DNA of 64,000 nt from Hibiscus mutabilis (lineage: Eukaryota > Streptophyta > Magnoliopsida > Malvales > Malvaceae). Location of the stretch: NCBI GenBank assembly GCA_019671005.1, contig CM033726.1, positions 17,295,608 through 17,359,607 of the forward strand. Reading direction: 5' to 3'. Positions 45,597 to 57,411 of the stretch are shown here, one piece after another. Made by a program: the position numbers and the translations under genes. Each line of letters begins with the position of its first letter. Position 1 is the stretch's first letter. A model generated the notes under the pieces. It did not search any database. It was not told the DNA's origin and worked only from the letters and a program-made list of their open reading frames with translations.

Positions 45597-48500
45597 TGTA
45601 ACGCCCCGGTTATGGGCCTATGAGTTTTTTAGGTTGATTAGACGGTCTGGTGGACCGAATTAAAGGATTCAATTCAGTTTTAAGATTAATTCGAAATAAA
45701 TATTTTTGGGTGAGATAAAAATATAGAAAAATATTCTAAAATCATCATTTAATATGTAGATGATTTTGGTAAAATCAATTTTACAAAAGAAAGTTTCAAA
45801 AAGTGACATTTTGGGATAGTGACCAAATTGTAAAATTTTAAAACTATTTTTAGTGACTGTTTTACAAAAGGGTCAAAACTTAGAATCTCTAATGAGCTAT
45901 TTGTTCGAAGTCTAATATCAGACTTTTCTCTTTTAATTGGATATTTTAAAAAGGTTTTAAAGTAAATAAAAAGGCTTCGAGAATTAATTTAATAATTAGC
46001 AATTAAAGAAAGCTTTATGTAACTAATTTTTCACCAAAAAGATTTTCTCTCAAATTCTCTCTAGCCAAACACTCTTTTCTACTTCAATTTTCTGAGGTAA
46101 ATATTTGATTTCAACATTCTTTTGTTTTCAAATGAATCCTTAATGATTTCCTAACAAAACCTATTTGATTTGATCTTGTTTTCTCAAGAAAATTCATCCA
46201 ATTAAGGGGAAATCCAAGATTAGAGGTGAGCTTCGTTCTTCTCCTCTAATATAAGGTTCTTTACTGAAATTCCCTAAGTAAATCTCTAACTTTCTAGGTT
46301 GTTAGTTATGAGATTTTGAGGAGTTGTGGCGGTTTAAAGAATGCTGGAGGTATAAGGATGATGTCAATGTGTTTTTGGATGTTAATTTATGGATTAAAAC
46401 ATTAGGTTATGTCTGGGTTAAGTTTGGAAAGTGTTTGATGTTGTTTTCAGTTGTTGTGGAGTGAAATTGGGTAGAGTTTGATGAGGATTTGTGTGTTTTG
46501 GCATTGCTGGGTTGTTGAAAACATTTTGATGCATTGAAACCTCTGTTTTGTTGTGGTTAAAGAAGGGGAGGTTGATCCTCAAGCTTGAGGTGAAGTATCG
46601 AAAGCCGTGGAGGCTTGTTTTCGCATCGGCGATCAAAGTTTTGCGAGTCAATGAGTGAGAACACAGTTTTACAGCTTTTTAAAGGTTTGAAAATTGTGTT
46701 TGGGAGTTTAGATCAAGATTGAATCGCTGATCTAAGCTCAGAAGTAAGTAAAGGATGAATTCTCTCTCGAACTCAGTTTGGCAATTGGTTTTAATGTACT
46801 TGTTTTGATAACTTGGTTACTCACTGTTATACGCATGTTTTGAGCATGGTTTAATGTTGGAAAATAGTTATATAATGTTGATGGTGCATTTAGAGGTAAT
46901 TCATGCTTTATAAATGTTTTTGAACATTGATTAATGCAAAGGTTGAGTGCATTGGATAAATGGTTTTGATTGATGCATATGAAAATATTGAGTTAATGTT
47001 ATGAAATGAATTATAGTGGCAACTGATATGGTTTAAAATGTTATCAGATATATTTGGTCAGCCATAGAATTGATAGTGCATTATAAAAAGTCATATTGGA
47101 TGTTGAGGGGCTGTAAGATACCGAAAACTCCATCCAAGTACCCTAACGGTTGAGGGGTTTTATGGTATCGAAGCCTCCCGTTAGTGGATTATGCATCTAA
47201 TCGATGATTTGGTTATGATTGTACCCAGTTGTGATTGTGCCATTGAATTTTGGTTGAGATTGCATGAAGTGTTGAGAGGACACTTGTTGAATCTGTGTAT
47301 TCGATGTTATATTTTGTAAAGTGGAACTTGGTTAATGATCACTTGTAAGCCAATATAATTGATGGTGTATCATGGGATGGATTGTGTTGTATAATGTTGG
47401 TTTAAACATGTTTTTCTCTTTAAGCTTTGCATTGGTAGTATGCATAGGAAAGCTTAAATTGAGGGTAGTAAATGGGACTTTCCTGTTGGATCCATGATAC
47501 ATCTTGCATATGGTTTAATGTGCATGCTTTGAAAATTTAAGTGCATGGGTTACATGGCATGATAATTGATGATGTTCCAATAATGAATAAAAAGGTATTT
47601 TGGGAAGTGGTTTTCAAAATGATTGTTAATTGGCTTTAAATGCATTGATGGTGGTTTGTTTTACAGCATTCATCACTAAGCCTAGTGTGCTTACGCTCTT
47701 TTTTCTATCAATTCAGAGAATTAAAGATTGGAGGCAGTAAGCAAAGGGAAATCCAAGGACTTGGGTTTGCAAAAAGTATGATTTCGATTTAGACTTGTAG
47801 TAATAAAGGCAATGTGGTCGTTTGTTGATTGGGAGGGTTGTTTGCCAAACTCCCTATTTTTGCAAGTTTTATATGTTGGTTTGGATTTGTAAGAGGCCTA
47901 AAGTATTTAATACGTGCTTGGATTTATGTTTGGAATATTGGTTAGGAAGCATGCCTCTAGATGGCGTGGATGATTGTGTTAGGCTTGTTAGGATTGCTTA
48001 AAATGTTGGTATGTTGTGTTAAGCATGTTCTTGATGTTGTATGGTGTTTAGATATGTGTTGAATGTGTTTAGAATGAGCCAAAGTGTCATATGTTGGACC
48101 TAGAGGTCATTACAGGCCTCAGTGTACCAGTACGGGCTCCCTGGTGTTGGTATGTGGGGTTTGGGAATGCTTAATTCATCAAAAATTAACAAGGGTGTCG
48201 GTACGCCTAGCCACCATATCAATATGTCTTGAGGAAATTTTGTACTGGCTTCGGTACACGGGCACTTGTATCGGTACTCCTTCTAGCTACTAGTATATGT
48301 TTTCGAAAATAAACCATAAGGGATCGGTACATGGGAGAACCGTATAGGCACGGGCTTGCTCAGCATACCGTATCGATACGGAGCGTGGTGTATTGATACG
48401 TTGAGTTGTTAAGTTGGTTGAACCATATCGATACGGGGCTAGCTCGTATCGGTACGAGTGTACAATTTTATGCTTTTGTTTGTTGAAGTTTGGAAATTGT

Positions 48501-48875
48501 GCAGTTTAGTCCCTGCTTGTTATGTATGCAATTAAATGAGCTCGGATGATTGTTTCAAGCTGGAATTTAACTTGTGAGCATGAAATTGAACTAATGAGGA
48601 TTGGTAACTTGGATTTTAATTAGGTCCATGTAATTTAAGAAAATTATGCTTAGGTCCCTAGATTGTATGTTTGAGCAATTGAACCCTGTTCTGAAACCTG
48701 GTCGCAATGTAACGTATCCGTTGATGCATGTTCACCTTAGGATTTAAATTGAAGCATTTAGACAAGATAAAAATGAAAAAAATACATTGTTTAGGATATT
48801 AGTTCGGGGTTGCTTCGGCAAACCTAATTGGACTCTTTTAGCTTGGTTTCAGCTAGGCCGGATCGAGGGGTTACA
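45597..48875 (+). repeat. Family A 3' LTR (3.28 kb)
   Basis: It starts TGTAACGCC and ends GAGGGGTTACA, followed by the TSD GAAAG. It is uninterrupted, so it shows the full family A LTR layout: tandem repeat remnant (47100-47190), hairpin CACTA/TAGTG (47674-47687), palindrome array (48122-48457). Confidence 0.93.
48122..48457 (+). repeat. GTATCGATAC palindrome array (LTR copy 4)
   Basis: This is the same array as at 39990-40325, with further decay. CCGTATCGATACGG is kept at 48368-48381 and ATATCGATACGG at 48425-48436. Confidence 0.85.
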
Positions 48876-49640
48876 GAAAGGCTAAACCATTGTCTTGAGC
48901 AGTAGCTAAGAATTATGTGTTTTTTAAAGCCAAGCAGTTGGGCTAAGTGGCTTTCTCTAGCTGAATGGTGGTATAAGACCAACTACCACACAGCTATAGG
49001 GCTTACTCCTTTTGAGGCTCTATATGGCTATAAGCCACCTATCCTAGTTTGAGATATTAATACCAGTGTTAACAGTGTGCAAGAAGAGTTAGTCAGTAGT
49101 GAACAGATACAAAAATTACTTAAAGAGCGGTTAGAGAAGGAACATCAACTCATGAAACAGTATGCAGACAGAAAAAGAACCAAAAAAAATTTCAGATTGG
49201 GGATGAAGTGCACATAAAGCTACAACCATATAAGCAAACCTCCTTAGCAGTCAGAAGAAACCTAAAATTGACAGCGAGGTATTATAGTCCATACAAGGTT
49301 ATTCAGAAGATTGGTACAGTGGCCTACAAATTTGAACTACCAGAACATGCAAAAATTCATCATGTTTTCCATGTAAGCTTGCTTAAGAAGAAGATAGGGA
49401 CGGATGTTGTACCTCTCTGGATCCTCCAGATGTTGGCTTTGATGGACCGTTGAAGGTCTACCCTGCTATGGTGCTGGATAAAAGGATGGTCAAAAGACAA
49501 AAAAAAAAGGCAGTTACACAGTTGCTTATTCAGTGATCTAATCTCGGTTTGGAAAACGCAACTTGGGAAGATTACGGCGTGCTGAAGGCTCAATTTCTAG
49601 ACTTCGATCTTTGGGGACAAAAATCGAGCAAAAGAGGTGG
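48876..49640 (+). pseudogene. Reina-like pol, right part (integrase end and chromodomain)
   Basis: It starts with the TSD GAAAG and continues the integrase cut at 21384 (RLNHCLEQ, then AEWWYKTNYHTAIGLTPFEA and LYGYKPPIL). KFELPEHAKIHHVFHVSLLK follows in the open stretch from 49208. The chromodomain-like end near 49480-49610 reads MVKRQKKKAVTQLLIQ, a stop where Trp is expected, and ENATWEDYGVLKAQF. The long Ala-Thr-Trp-Glu-Asp form of this domain favours the Reina lineage. Confidence 0.83.
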
Positions 49641-50264
49641 AATTGTCATGGCCCTAAATGAAGAACCATGTAATTTAAGAATTTCGAAGGAGGAATCGAG
49701 AGAATTGGGAAGTTATCTGAGAAGAAAGGTGATATAGACGCATGTGAAGAATTGAAAGGGTAGAAGAAAACGACATCGTTTCAGCCAAAACAATTAATAT
49801 AGCTGATGGTGATAATTTAATTGAACACGTGATGAACCAGATGATAGCAAGCCCAGTAATGCAGCAACCCAATGAACCTGAGCTCAGGAAACCATAGTGA
49901 GTGCCGGAGTAGCTGATCCTTTAACCCTTGGAACCGTTGCACCAGTTGTCAAGAGTAATTCTATTAAATTGTACTGAGCATTATATATGAGAAGTTTCTG
50001 TAATAGCTATCTTATCTTAGAATAAAAATTATCAACTTTTCTTTTTTGAAATTTAAATTCTTCTACTCTTGAAACCAAGTTCAATTGTGACACACGTCTC
50101 CAAGTTTCGATGCTCTTCCACATTATTTTGTTCTTGTTGGGTAATGTATTTTGAAGCTTATAGATTATGTTTGATTATTTAAGTAGTGTTGTTATGTTAG
50201 TCGGTATGATTAGGTTTATCTTTTCCAATCTTATAGATAAAGATTAGATTAGTATTAAGATGAT
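49641..50264. other. Unassigned stretch after Reina-like element
   Basis: Probably the element's 3' untranslated part and then AT-rich DNA. I see no clear LTR start, purine tract or gene. Confidence 0.5.
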
Positions 50265-50322
50265 GACATGGACATGGACATGGATATGGATATGAATATG
50301 GATATGAACATGGACATGGATA
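50265..50322. repeat. Hexanucleotide microsatellite (GACATG/GATATG)
   Basis: Nine consecutive hexamers of the form (G/A)A(C/T)ATG are followed by a partial unit. The interruptions are all transitions. Confidence 0.95.
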
Positions 50323-50457
50323 GTTAGTATTTTTATCTGAATGTTATGTTTTTTAATAGATATTTATGAATCTGACACAAAAATATTAATTTTTGATCTA
50401 GCACCATTTCAAGAACTCATCTTTATGGCATGACGAATTTCAGTAAAAAAAATAAAA

Positions 50458-50599
50458 ACTCATAAAACTCGTCATACTAATATGACACGTTTCATGAGTT
50501 TTTTTTTTCTTAATAAGTTTTTTATACATATTCATTATCAGCTCTCATTAAAAAAATAAAAATATGTAATAGAACTCGTCATAACAACCAGACGAGTTC
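50458..50599. repeat. Two hairpins sharing an ACTCGTCATA motif
   Basis: The 42-bp segment 50458-50499 is an imperfect palindrome with 17 of 21 positions paired. Segment 50572-50599 has perfect 9-bp arms GAACTCGTC/GACGAGTTC around a 10-base loop. Both contain ACTCGTCATA. The origin is unknown; possibly the end of a decayed element. Confidence 0.65.
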
Positions 50600-50782
50600 C
50601 TGCAATATGTGCTTTACTAAGAATTAATGTTTTTAAGGTGTTAAATCCGTAAATAATATTAAAAACAGAATATTTAGGTAAATAAAGTCTGGATATGGAT
50701 CTAGATAATCGTGTAGATATGGACAATATTGATCTGTAAAAAGTTTTGGAAACCACTCTAAATGGATTGCGAAAGTTTTACC

Positions 50783-50790
50783 TATATGTA
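50783..50790. other. 8-bp target-site duplication TATATGTA (left)
   Basis: TATATGTA here is repeated exactly at 51804-51811, flanking the hAT-type element. Eight-base duplications are the hAT hallmark. Confidence 0.9.
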
Positions 50791-51803
50791 GGGGTGTTCA
50801 TAAAAATTCGTTTTGAGCAATTCGATTCGTTTATTTGATTTGCAAAATTATATATCTATTTTATTTTATTTATTTTTGGGTAATTTAGATTTATATATGA
50901 AAAAATTGAATAATTAAATCAGATACGGATAATTTTTTTTTCAAATTATCTGAAAATTCGAAAAAATAATGGTCCACCGTCAGTACTCTATCCGCAACCA
51001 AAATAATAAAGCTCTACGCATCTACCTACACTACAGGCCCACACGACCAAACATCAATTAGCTTGATGAAATTGAAACCTCCATCCCAAAGTAATTAAAA
51101 CCTGGAAATGCAAAGTTGACCCTGGGCTCTTCTCTTCACTTGCTTTTCACTTCCTCAATCCTCAATTTAACTTCTAATTTCTAAGTTTCTAACCCTAGCC
51201 TCTCTGGAATTCTTGTTAACAATTTAGAACTGTTGCCAACATTGTTGTTAACACTGGTTTCCAAGACAAACATTGTATACTTTAAACTTTAAAGATCTAA
51301 AATTTATTTGAATAAAATTCAAGGCTTAATATTTATTAGATTGTAATTAAATGTATACAACTTTATCAAGTAAAAAAGTTGAGAGTTTCAACTAGGTAGT
51401 AAACAACATGTGGTTTTGCTTAGCTACATAATTTACTCGTTGAATTGCACAAGGGGCCTCCACGTGTTTGTGTGATAACTTACCGAATATTTGATCTAAA
51501 AAAACCGAAAATATAATATCTGAAAAGTCGATTGTTCAATTTTTTCAGATCGGATCCAATACTCGAAAAATGAACAGCCCTAGTTTCCACTAGGCAGTAG
51601 GCAACATGTGGGTTTACTCGTTGAATTGCACAAGGGAACTCCACGTGTTTGTGTGATAATATCCGATCCAAGAACCCGAAAATGTGATATCAGAAAAGTT
51701 GGATATTTGATTTTTAAATTGGATACGGATTATTATTTTATTGATTTAAAAATTAGATATCTAATTTTTCGGATCAGATCCGATATCCAGAAATGAACAA
51801 CCC
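50791..51803. mobile_element. Non-autonomous hAT-type transposon (1013 bp)
   Basis: The ends are GGGGTGTTCAT and ATGAACAACCC, inverted repeats with one mismatch, with a perfect 8-bp TSD. It has no transposase ORF. The right third is duplicated: 51391-51590 and 51583-51803 share TTTACTCGTTGAATTGCACA, CTCCACGTGTTTGTGTGATA and an end of the form AATGAACA(G/A)CCCTA. The middle (about 51115-51220) is CT-rich and looks like the 5' untranslated region of a plant gene, possibly captured. It would need a hAT transposase in trans. Confidence 0.87.
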
Positions 51804-51811
51804 TATATGTA

Positions 51812-52289
51812 TGGGTGTAAAACACTGATCTGACCTAAAAATTTGACTGAAACCGACTCGAGTCTGAACTGGTTGTGACACGAGGTGATAAACGATCTAA
51901 ACTCGATCTGAGAACGATCTGAACTCGATGAACATGATAATATGATAGCTGAACTCAACTTGCACCCAACCTAATATGAACCTGAATTAGAAACTAACAT
52001 GGTAAATATCTGATATAACCCGACTTGAAACGACTCAGGATCTGATTTTACCTGACTTGTTTGCATTATTACCTTTTGGATGCTAAATGAAGCATGTCTG
52101 TATCTTTAATTTAAATATAGATATGCTTGTTAATCATGTGTTTCCACTCGAAATCCTTTAATGATAAATCTTGTTTAAAACTTTAGAAGAATTTTGGAAT
52201 TATTAACGGAGTTAAAGATCAAGTTTAGGAAATCTAACAGTTTATACATTGACAGTGAGTTCAGAAAATCTTCAAAAATTTCATATAAA
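51812..52289. other. Unassigned stretch
   Basis: AT-rich with GA(A/T)CTCGAT-like short repeats at 51880-51930. No gene recognised. The start of the copia LTR may lie within it. Confidence 0.45.
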
Positions 52290-52631
52290 TGGTTAGAGTT
52301 GTGACCCAAAATTTTAGTTTAGACTTTCTAATCATTGTGGAACTCTACTTCTCTTTTTGGATATGTTTTGAAGAGTAGGAAACCTAGTCTGAGTAGAACT
52401 TCTTTCTATACAGGTTTCCTTTAGAAGCATGTCTTATATCCCTCTAAATAGATACAAGAGAATAAGGTTTTATTCATTCAGTTGTAATCTTTTTTCCTAC
52501 ATTGTGACAGTTTCTCCTTCTCAGCCCGTGATTTTTCCCTTTTGGGTTTTCCACGTAAATTTTTGTGTTTATTTTCTTTTTATTCTTTTGTGATCCTTTT
52601 TTTTATCATTATCATCTCGATAATTTTAACA
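52290..52631 (+). repeat. Copia (Tork-like) 5' LTR, right part
   Basis: The C/T-rich end (GTTTCTCCTTCTCAGCCCGTG, TTTTTCCCTTTTGGGTTTTC) is typical of the R-U5 part of Tork-like copia LTRs. It ends near TTTTAACA at 52631, before a primer-binding site. I could not fix the LTR start, and no 3' LTR is in the window. Confidence 0.6.
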
Positions 52632-52634
52632 AAC

Positions 52635-52646
52635 TGGTACCAAAGC
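52635..52646 (+). other. Primer-binding site of copia element
   Basis: TGGTACCAAAGC differs from the initiator tRNA-Met complement TGGTATCAGAGC at two positions, and follows the LTR end by three bases. Confidence 0.6.
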
Positions 52647-52649
52647 ATT

Positions 52650-53283
52650 CAGGTTGCTCATGGTTATGGCGCATTGATCGACTAGTTCGAGCTGCAAAAA
52701 AAAAATGGTGATCATAATTTTGTCGATAAAATTAGGGGCAGATCAGGCAGATCCAAGTAATTAAATCGAGGTAAAACCTGTGATTTTTGCAAAAATAAAG
52801 GTCATATTAAATCTAAGTGTTACATGTTATAGAATAAGATCAAAAGGGAGACTGCGAATCAGAATGCAGAAAAATCTGATAAAGTAGATATTGCAAAAAA
52901 CTATAGTGATGTTGAACTTTTAGTTGTTGCCAACAACGATCTCAGAGTAAATGAGGAATGGATCCTCGATTCTGGATACTCTTTCCGCATGTGTACCAAT
53001 TGGGATTGATTTATAACATGTGAAACAATTTCTACAAGAATTGTTCTGATGAGGAATAATGCATCATGCAATATTACGGGGATTGAAATAATCAAAGTCA
53101 AGATGTTCGTTGGGGTTATCAAAACCCTAACTGATGTACGAAAAATACCAAATCTGAAGAGGAACCTGACTTCGCTAAGTAACCTTGACTCAAAAGGGTA
53201 TAAGTATACATGTTAAGGAGAAGTTATATAGATAAGCAGGGGTTTCCTAGTTGTGATGAAAGGAAAGAAAAATAACATCTGAA
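52650..53283 (+). pseudogene. Copia gag end and protease
   Basis: The zinc knuckle CDFCKNKGHIKSKC (C-x2-C-x4-H-x4-C) is near 52780. The protease reads EEWILDSGYSFRMC near 52955, with the catalytic Asp-Ser-Gly kept, then TLTDVRKIPNLKRNLTSLSN. The N-terminal capsid half of gag is missing between the primer-binding site and the knuckle. Stops occur (for example at 53008-53010). The frame ends where a family B LTR begins. The text is close to Tork-like elements. Confidence 0.82.
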
Positions 53284-56200
53284 GAGGACGCCCTTTGCAC
53301 CTCATACTCGCACATTTGTGCTATGTACCACCGTAGTGTTTGGACCGACTCCGTAGAGTCTAACTCGACCCCGAAGAGTCTACATTGTCTATCTCGACCC
53401 CAAAGAGTCTACATTGATTATCTCAACCCCGAAGAGTCTACATTGTTTATCTCACACTGTAGTGCTATGACGCAGCTGCTAGGACTCTATGGCATGCCAA
53501 CTATACCATGGACTCTCATAAATAAATACTTGGGCATTTCATTTCATTATCAATCAATCACCATTCATTCATGTAAACGAGTAATTCACATCCCATCTTT
53601 CATAATAATCTTTCATATGTACTTGTCATTACTGCATTATGCATCAATATAAATCATATAAGTCAATATTAGGCAGTTCATACCCAAATTCTAAAATCCG
53701 ATTTATCTTAAATAAATCTTTATGCCATATCAATGCATCACATATACCATTTAATAATTCATGCCATTTGCATATCTTTGAGCAACATATATTTCATTAA
53801 TAAACATAATTCATCATCATTTATGCAAACAATAGTTCGTACCTTGTACTCCATCAAGCTTGCCATACCGAGTCATGCATCAGATCATTTATTTTAAAAG
53901 TAATGCAATGTTATTTCTAAATTTGGGTTGAATTTTTACAAGTTTTCCCCTTTTTAATATATAATACACATATAGAAATGCACTCACCTGGGTTATTTAT
54001 TAGCATGCCTCACTAAATTCTACTCGATCCTTTCCTTCATAGTACCTCGAATCTTCTTTTGATTCGGATTTGACTTCTTTAACCACATGAATATAAACAA
54101 ACATTTGCTAGATTCACTTCTAACAATATTTCAATCAAGCTATTTAATTATTTAACATAAAAATTTCCATAATTTTCCTTCCTTCCTTATACTGTCCAAA
54201 AATTCATTTTGGTCTTTAATGACCATTTTGAACTTCCCATAATTCTTCCGAGCTTACTGACTAACATTTAAATACAAAATATTTCAAATTCTATTTTCTG
54301 ACAGCTTGCACTACCTTCAAAGATTTACTTATACCGGGCAAAATACATACTGGATCTTAATTTCCTTTATACTGAAGAAACTAGATTTGATAACGGTTCT
54401 AACGGTATAAGCCACATAAATTAATAAAATCTACAAAATTATGAAAATTCTTCAAACTCCCGTCACAGAGCTGTCCTGACCAAAAACTGCTCTGTAAATT
54501 TTCTAACCTTCATTCGATTAAAAATTCATATCTTTTATCTCGGAACTCGAAATTAGTTTCCGTTTGTTGGAGGCAAAACTAGACGAACAAATCTTTACAT
54601 ATAAAATTCATCATCTAAACATTTTTTTACAATTTATGGTGAATTTTCAAAGTCACTGTCAAAATCCAATCTTCTACATAGCTTTCCATAATAAACTTCT
54701 AATTTATACTAACTTCTTCTTATTTTTCTACTTGTCAATTTAGTCCCATCACCTGCTTCAAACCACCAATTCATCATCTTCTTCATCAAATAATTATTCA
54801 AAATAATTCCCTCAAATTTTCTTTCTTTGCCAAAATAGTCACTAAAATGCAAAGGTAAGGATTCAAACTTCTTAACTTTGAAATTTAGTTCTCAAATCAA
54901 CATTACTGCTTAATTCTATTATTTTAACTAAAAATCAGATTTAATCCCCATCCAAGAATTCATTTCCTATTTAGGCACTTGATTTTGACAAATTGTCAAA
55001 ATGGTCACTAATTTGATTCAACGTCGGTTTAGCATTCTAACATCAATTTCACATCTCCAACAACATTAATTACATAAATACACTCTAATTTTCATAAAAT
55101 TCAGATTCAGTCTCTTAACTTTAAAGCTTGTCAAATTGGTCCCTATATATTTAACTTAGGGTTTTGCTTCCAAACAACAAATCAAGCTTACTAGATCATT
55201 AATCTAACATCATAAACCCTAAGTTAGACTTAAATCCATAAACCCTAATCTTCTCCATACAAACCAAAATATGTAGGGTTCAAATCCTAACTCAATAACA
55301 TGATTTTAACATCATATAAGCTTGATTCCAACTTAAATTCAACCATGGAATCATAAAATTTCAAAAGCCCCAATTTTGTTCATAAACCCTAATCTCCTTC
55401 TCATGTAAAATTTTCATCAATCAAGCATGTATTCCATGAATTAATTACATCAAAAGATAGAGCTTGAAGAGTAGAACAACTTTACAGTTTGAAAAATTAC
55501 CTGAAATTGAGTTTCGGGGCTTGAATCGAGCTTAGAAAATTTCTCCCCTTTTTCCCTTAATTTTCAAAAATGGAAAAGATGAGGAAGGCTTCACCTTTTG
55601 GCTTTTAATTTAAAATTGCCACCTATATTATGTAAATATATTTTTAAATTCATTCAAATAGGGAAATTACAAAATTGCCCTTTTATCCAACGGTTGAGAT
55701 TGATTTTATCATCAATCAAGGGCCCAGATTTAATCTTTAATTTTCTTCTTCCAAAAATAGCCCTTGTAACTTTAAATATTTCAAAATTGCCATCCCTACC
55801 AAATGACTAACTTGCCCTCCAACTATTCTTTATTTACTAGTTTGCCATTCTTGTAAAAATCCAACTAAGTCTAGTTGGAATCCAACCAAATACAATAAAA
55901 TAATCATAAAATAGTATTTTATAAATTTTCCATAACTTTTGGAACTGTCTTTAAAATTCCAATTCGATCCGATGTACCGATAATTACCAGAAATTTTTAT
56001 CAGATACAATCCCTCTTGGAAATTTTATAACAATAATCATTACAAATATTATTGACTCATGCTAAATCCTTTTTATCAGTCAAAAATACTAACATGGAAC
56101 CTTCCCAGTAGGTCACCCATCCTTTTGCTACTCTGGTCTGAGTATGCTTAACAATTTTTCATTCGATCCAACTACGATTTCCAAATTTATGAACTTTATC

Positions 56201-56411
56201 GTTTTATATCCATTAATATATGCTTCGTACGAAAAATCTGGGTAACACGGAAATGTCACTCTTGGGGGGTAAACTATTCTTTTACGGGGTCAAAATACAT
56301 AAGTTTAGAAAATTACACTTTGGTCCTTAAACTTTTCCAAAGTTTACAGTTTAACCCCTAAAATTTCAAATTTTATATTTTGGTCACTAGTAAAAAAATT
56401 GGGACATTACA
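53284..56411 (-). repeat. Family B-type LTR, truncated at its 3' end
   Basis: On the minus strand it starts TGTAATGTCCC at 56411 and runs through text like that of 26656-30696 (gene-like remnants absent). It lacks the R hairpin and the GTGTTACA end. The left edge has no TSD partner with the right flank, so the insertion was followed by deletion of LTR and host sequence. It contains a 29-bp tandem repeat. Confidence 0.82.
53364..53450 (-). repeat. 29-bp tandem repeat, three copies
   Basis: Units at 53364-53392, 53393-53421 and 53422-53450 share CTC(G/A)ACCCC(G/A)AAGAGTCTAC and then ATTG(T/A)(C/T)TAT. A partial unit precedes them. Confidence 0.93.
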
Positions 56412-57411
56412 TTCTGGGTTGAAGCAACTTCAACAACATGTTTATTGATTAATTAGTCTCCATCCACTACCATTTGAGAAAAATACTCCACACGAAGTAT
56501 GGTCTGGTAATCTTGCTAATTATTCTAATCTAAAAATTTTGTCTTGTCCTGCTTATGTCCATGTAGATAATAGAAAATTGAAACCAAGATCCATCAAATA
56601 CGTGTTCATGGGGTTTAAAGCTGGACTAAAAGGATACAAGTTATGGTGTCCGTAAACCAAAAAAAATGTGATTAGTAGAGAAACCAAAACTACAACTTCT
56701 CCCTCACTAGAATATTCAATCGCGAGAAATAGACTGAGAATATAAATTATATGACCCCAAAGGTACGTCGAGGTTGATCTAGTTATGTATGCTTTGAGTG
56801 TTGTTGGAGATATTGATGAAAATCAAGAGCATTTGTCTTACTCTGAGGCAGTTAGCTGTAAAGATGCAAGAAATTGGTTGATTGCCATGCAAGAGGAGAT
56901 GAAATTGCTTCTCAAGAATGCTATCTAGAACCTTGCGAAACTCCCTAAGGATAAGAAGATAGTTCCTTGCAAATGAGTTTTCAAGAAAAAGAAAGGGATC
57001 CTAGGGGTTGAAGAACCCATATACAAAGCAAGGTTGGTTGAAAAAGGCTACAGTTAGATTTCAAGCATAGACTTTACAGATTTATTTTCCCTAGTAGTGA
57101 AGCACAGCTCGATCTGGGCCTTGCTTGGCAAAATAGCCATGTATGATCTCGAGCTTGAGTAGTTAGATGTAAAAAAATGCATTCTTACATGGAGAACTTG
57201 AAGAAGACATCTACATGCAGCAAACATAAGGTTTTGGGGTCTCAGGAAATGAGGATCATGTTTTCTTGTTGAAGTAATCTTTATACAGACTGAAACAGTC
57301 CACTAGACAATGGTACAAGAGGTTTGATTCTTTTATGACTACTCATAGTTTCAAGCGAAGTAATTTTGATAGTTGTGTTTATTTTAAAAGTAGTAGTGAT
57401 GGCTCGCCTAT
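56412..57411 (+). pseudogene. Copia integrase end and reverse transcriptase start
   Basis: This continues the copia element after the LTR, but several hundred bases of integrase are missing. The integrase end reads EVWSGNLANYSNLKILSCPA and KYVFMGFKAGLKGYKLWCP. Reverse transcriptase begins with SCKDARNWLIAMQEEMKLLL and has QLDVKKCILT near 57165, where the first palm Asp is kept. Text of the LKQSxxQWYKRFDSF type is near 57290, in several frames. Coding stops at 57411, where a minus-strand family A LTR begins. Confidence 0.82.

Larger units (their letters stand above)
21385..48875 (+). mobile_element. Family A Tekay-like chromovirus, nearly full length, with nested insertions
   Basis: It is bounded by TSD GAAAG. 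The 5' LTR is 21385-21940 plus 37890-40746, split by inserted DNA. The internal region is 40747-45596 and the 3' LTR 45597-48875. Order is gag, protease, RT, RNase H, integrase, chromodomain. By eye its LTRs differ at roughly 10% of sites in a sampled stretch, the oldest of the datable layers here. Many stops, frameshifts and an RT deletion make it inactive. Confidence 0.93.

Noticed and set aside
49120..49640. Host gene encoding a chromodomain protein
   Set aside because: The frame follows on from Reina-like integrase text and is joined to it across the GAAAG target site, so it is the end of a retroelement pol gene.
51115..51220. 5' end of a host gene
   Set aside because: The CT-rich leader-like stretch lies inside a hAT-type element and no open frame or splice pattern follows it.
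53284..56411. Intact solo LTR with TSD in the copia element
   Set aside because: The 3' terminus and R hairpin are missing, the flanks do not match, and several hundred bases of copia integrase are lost.
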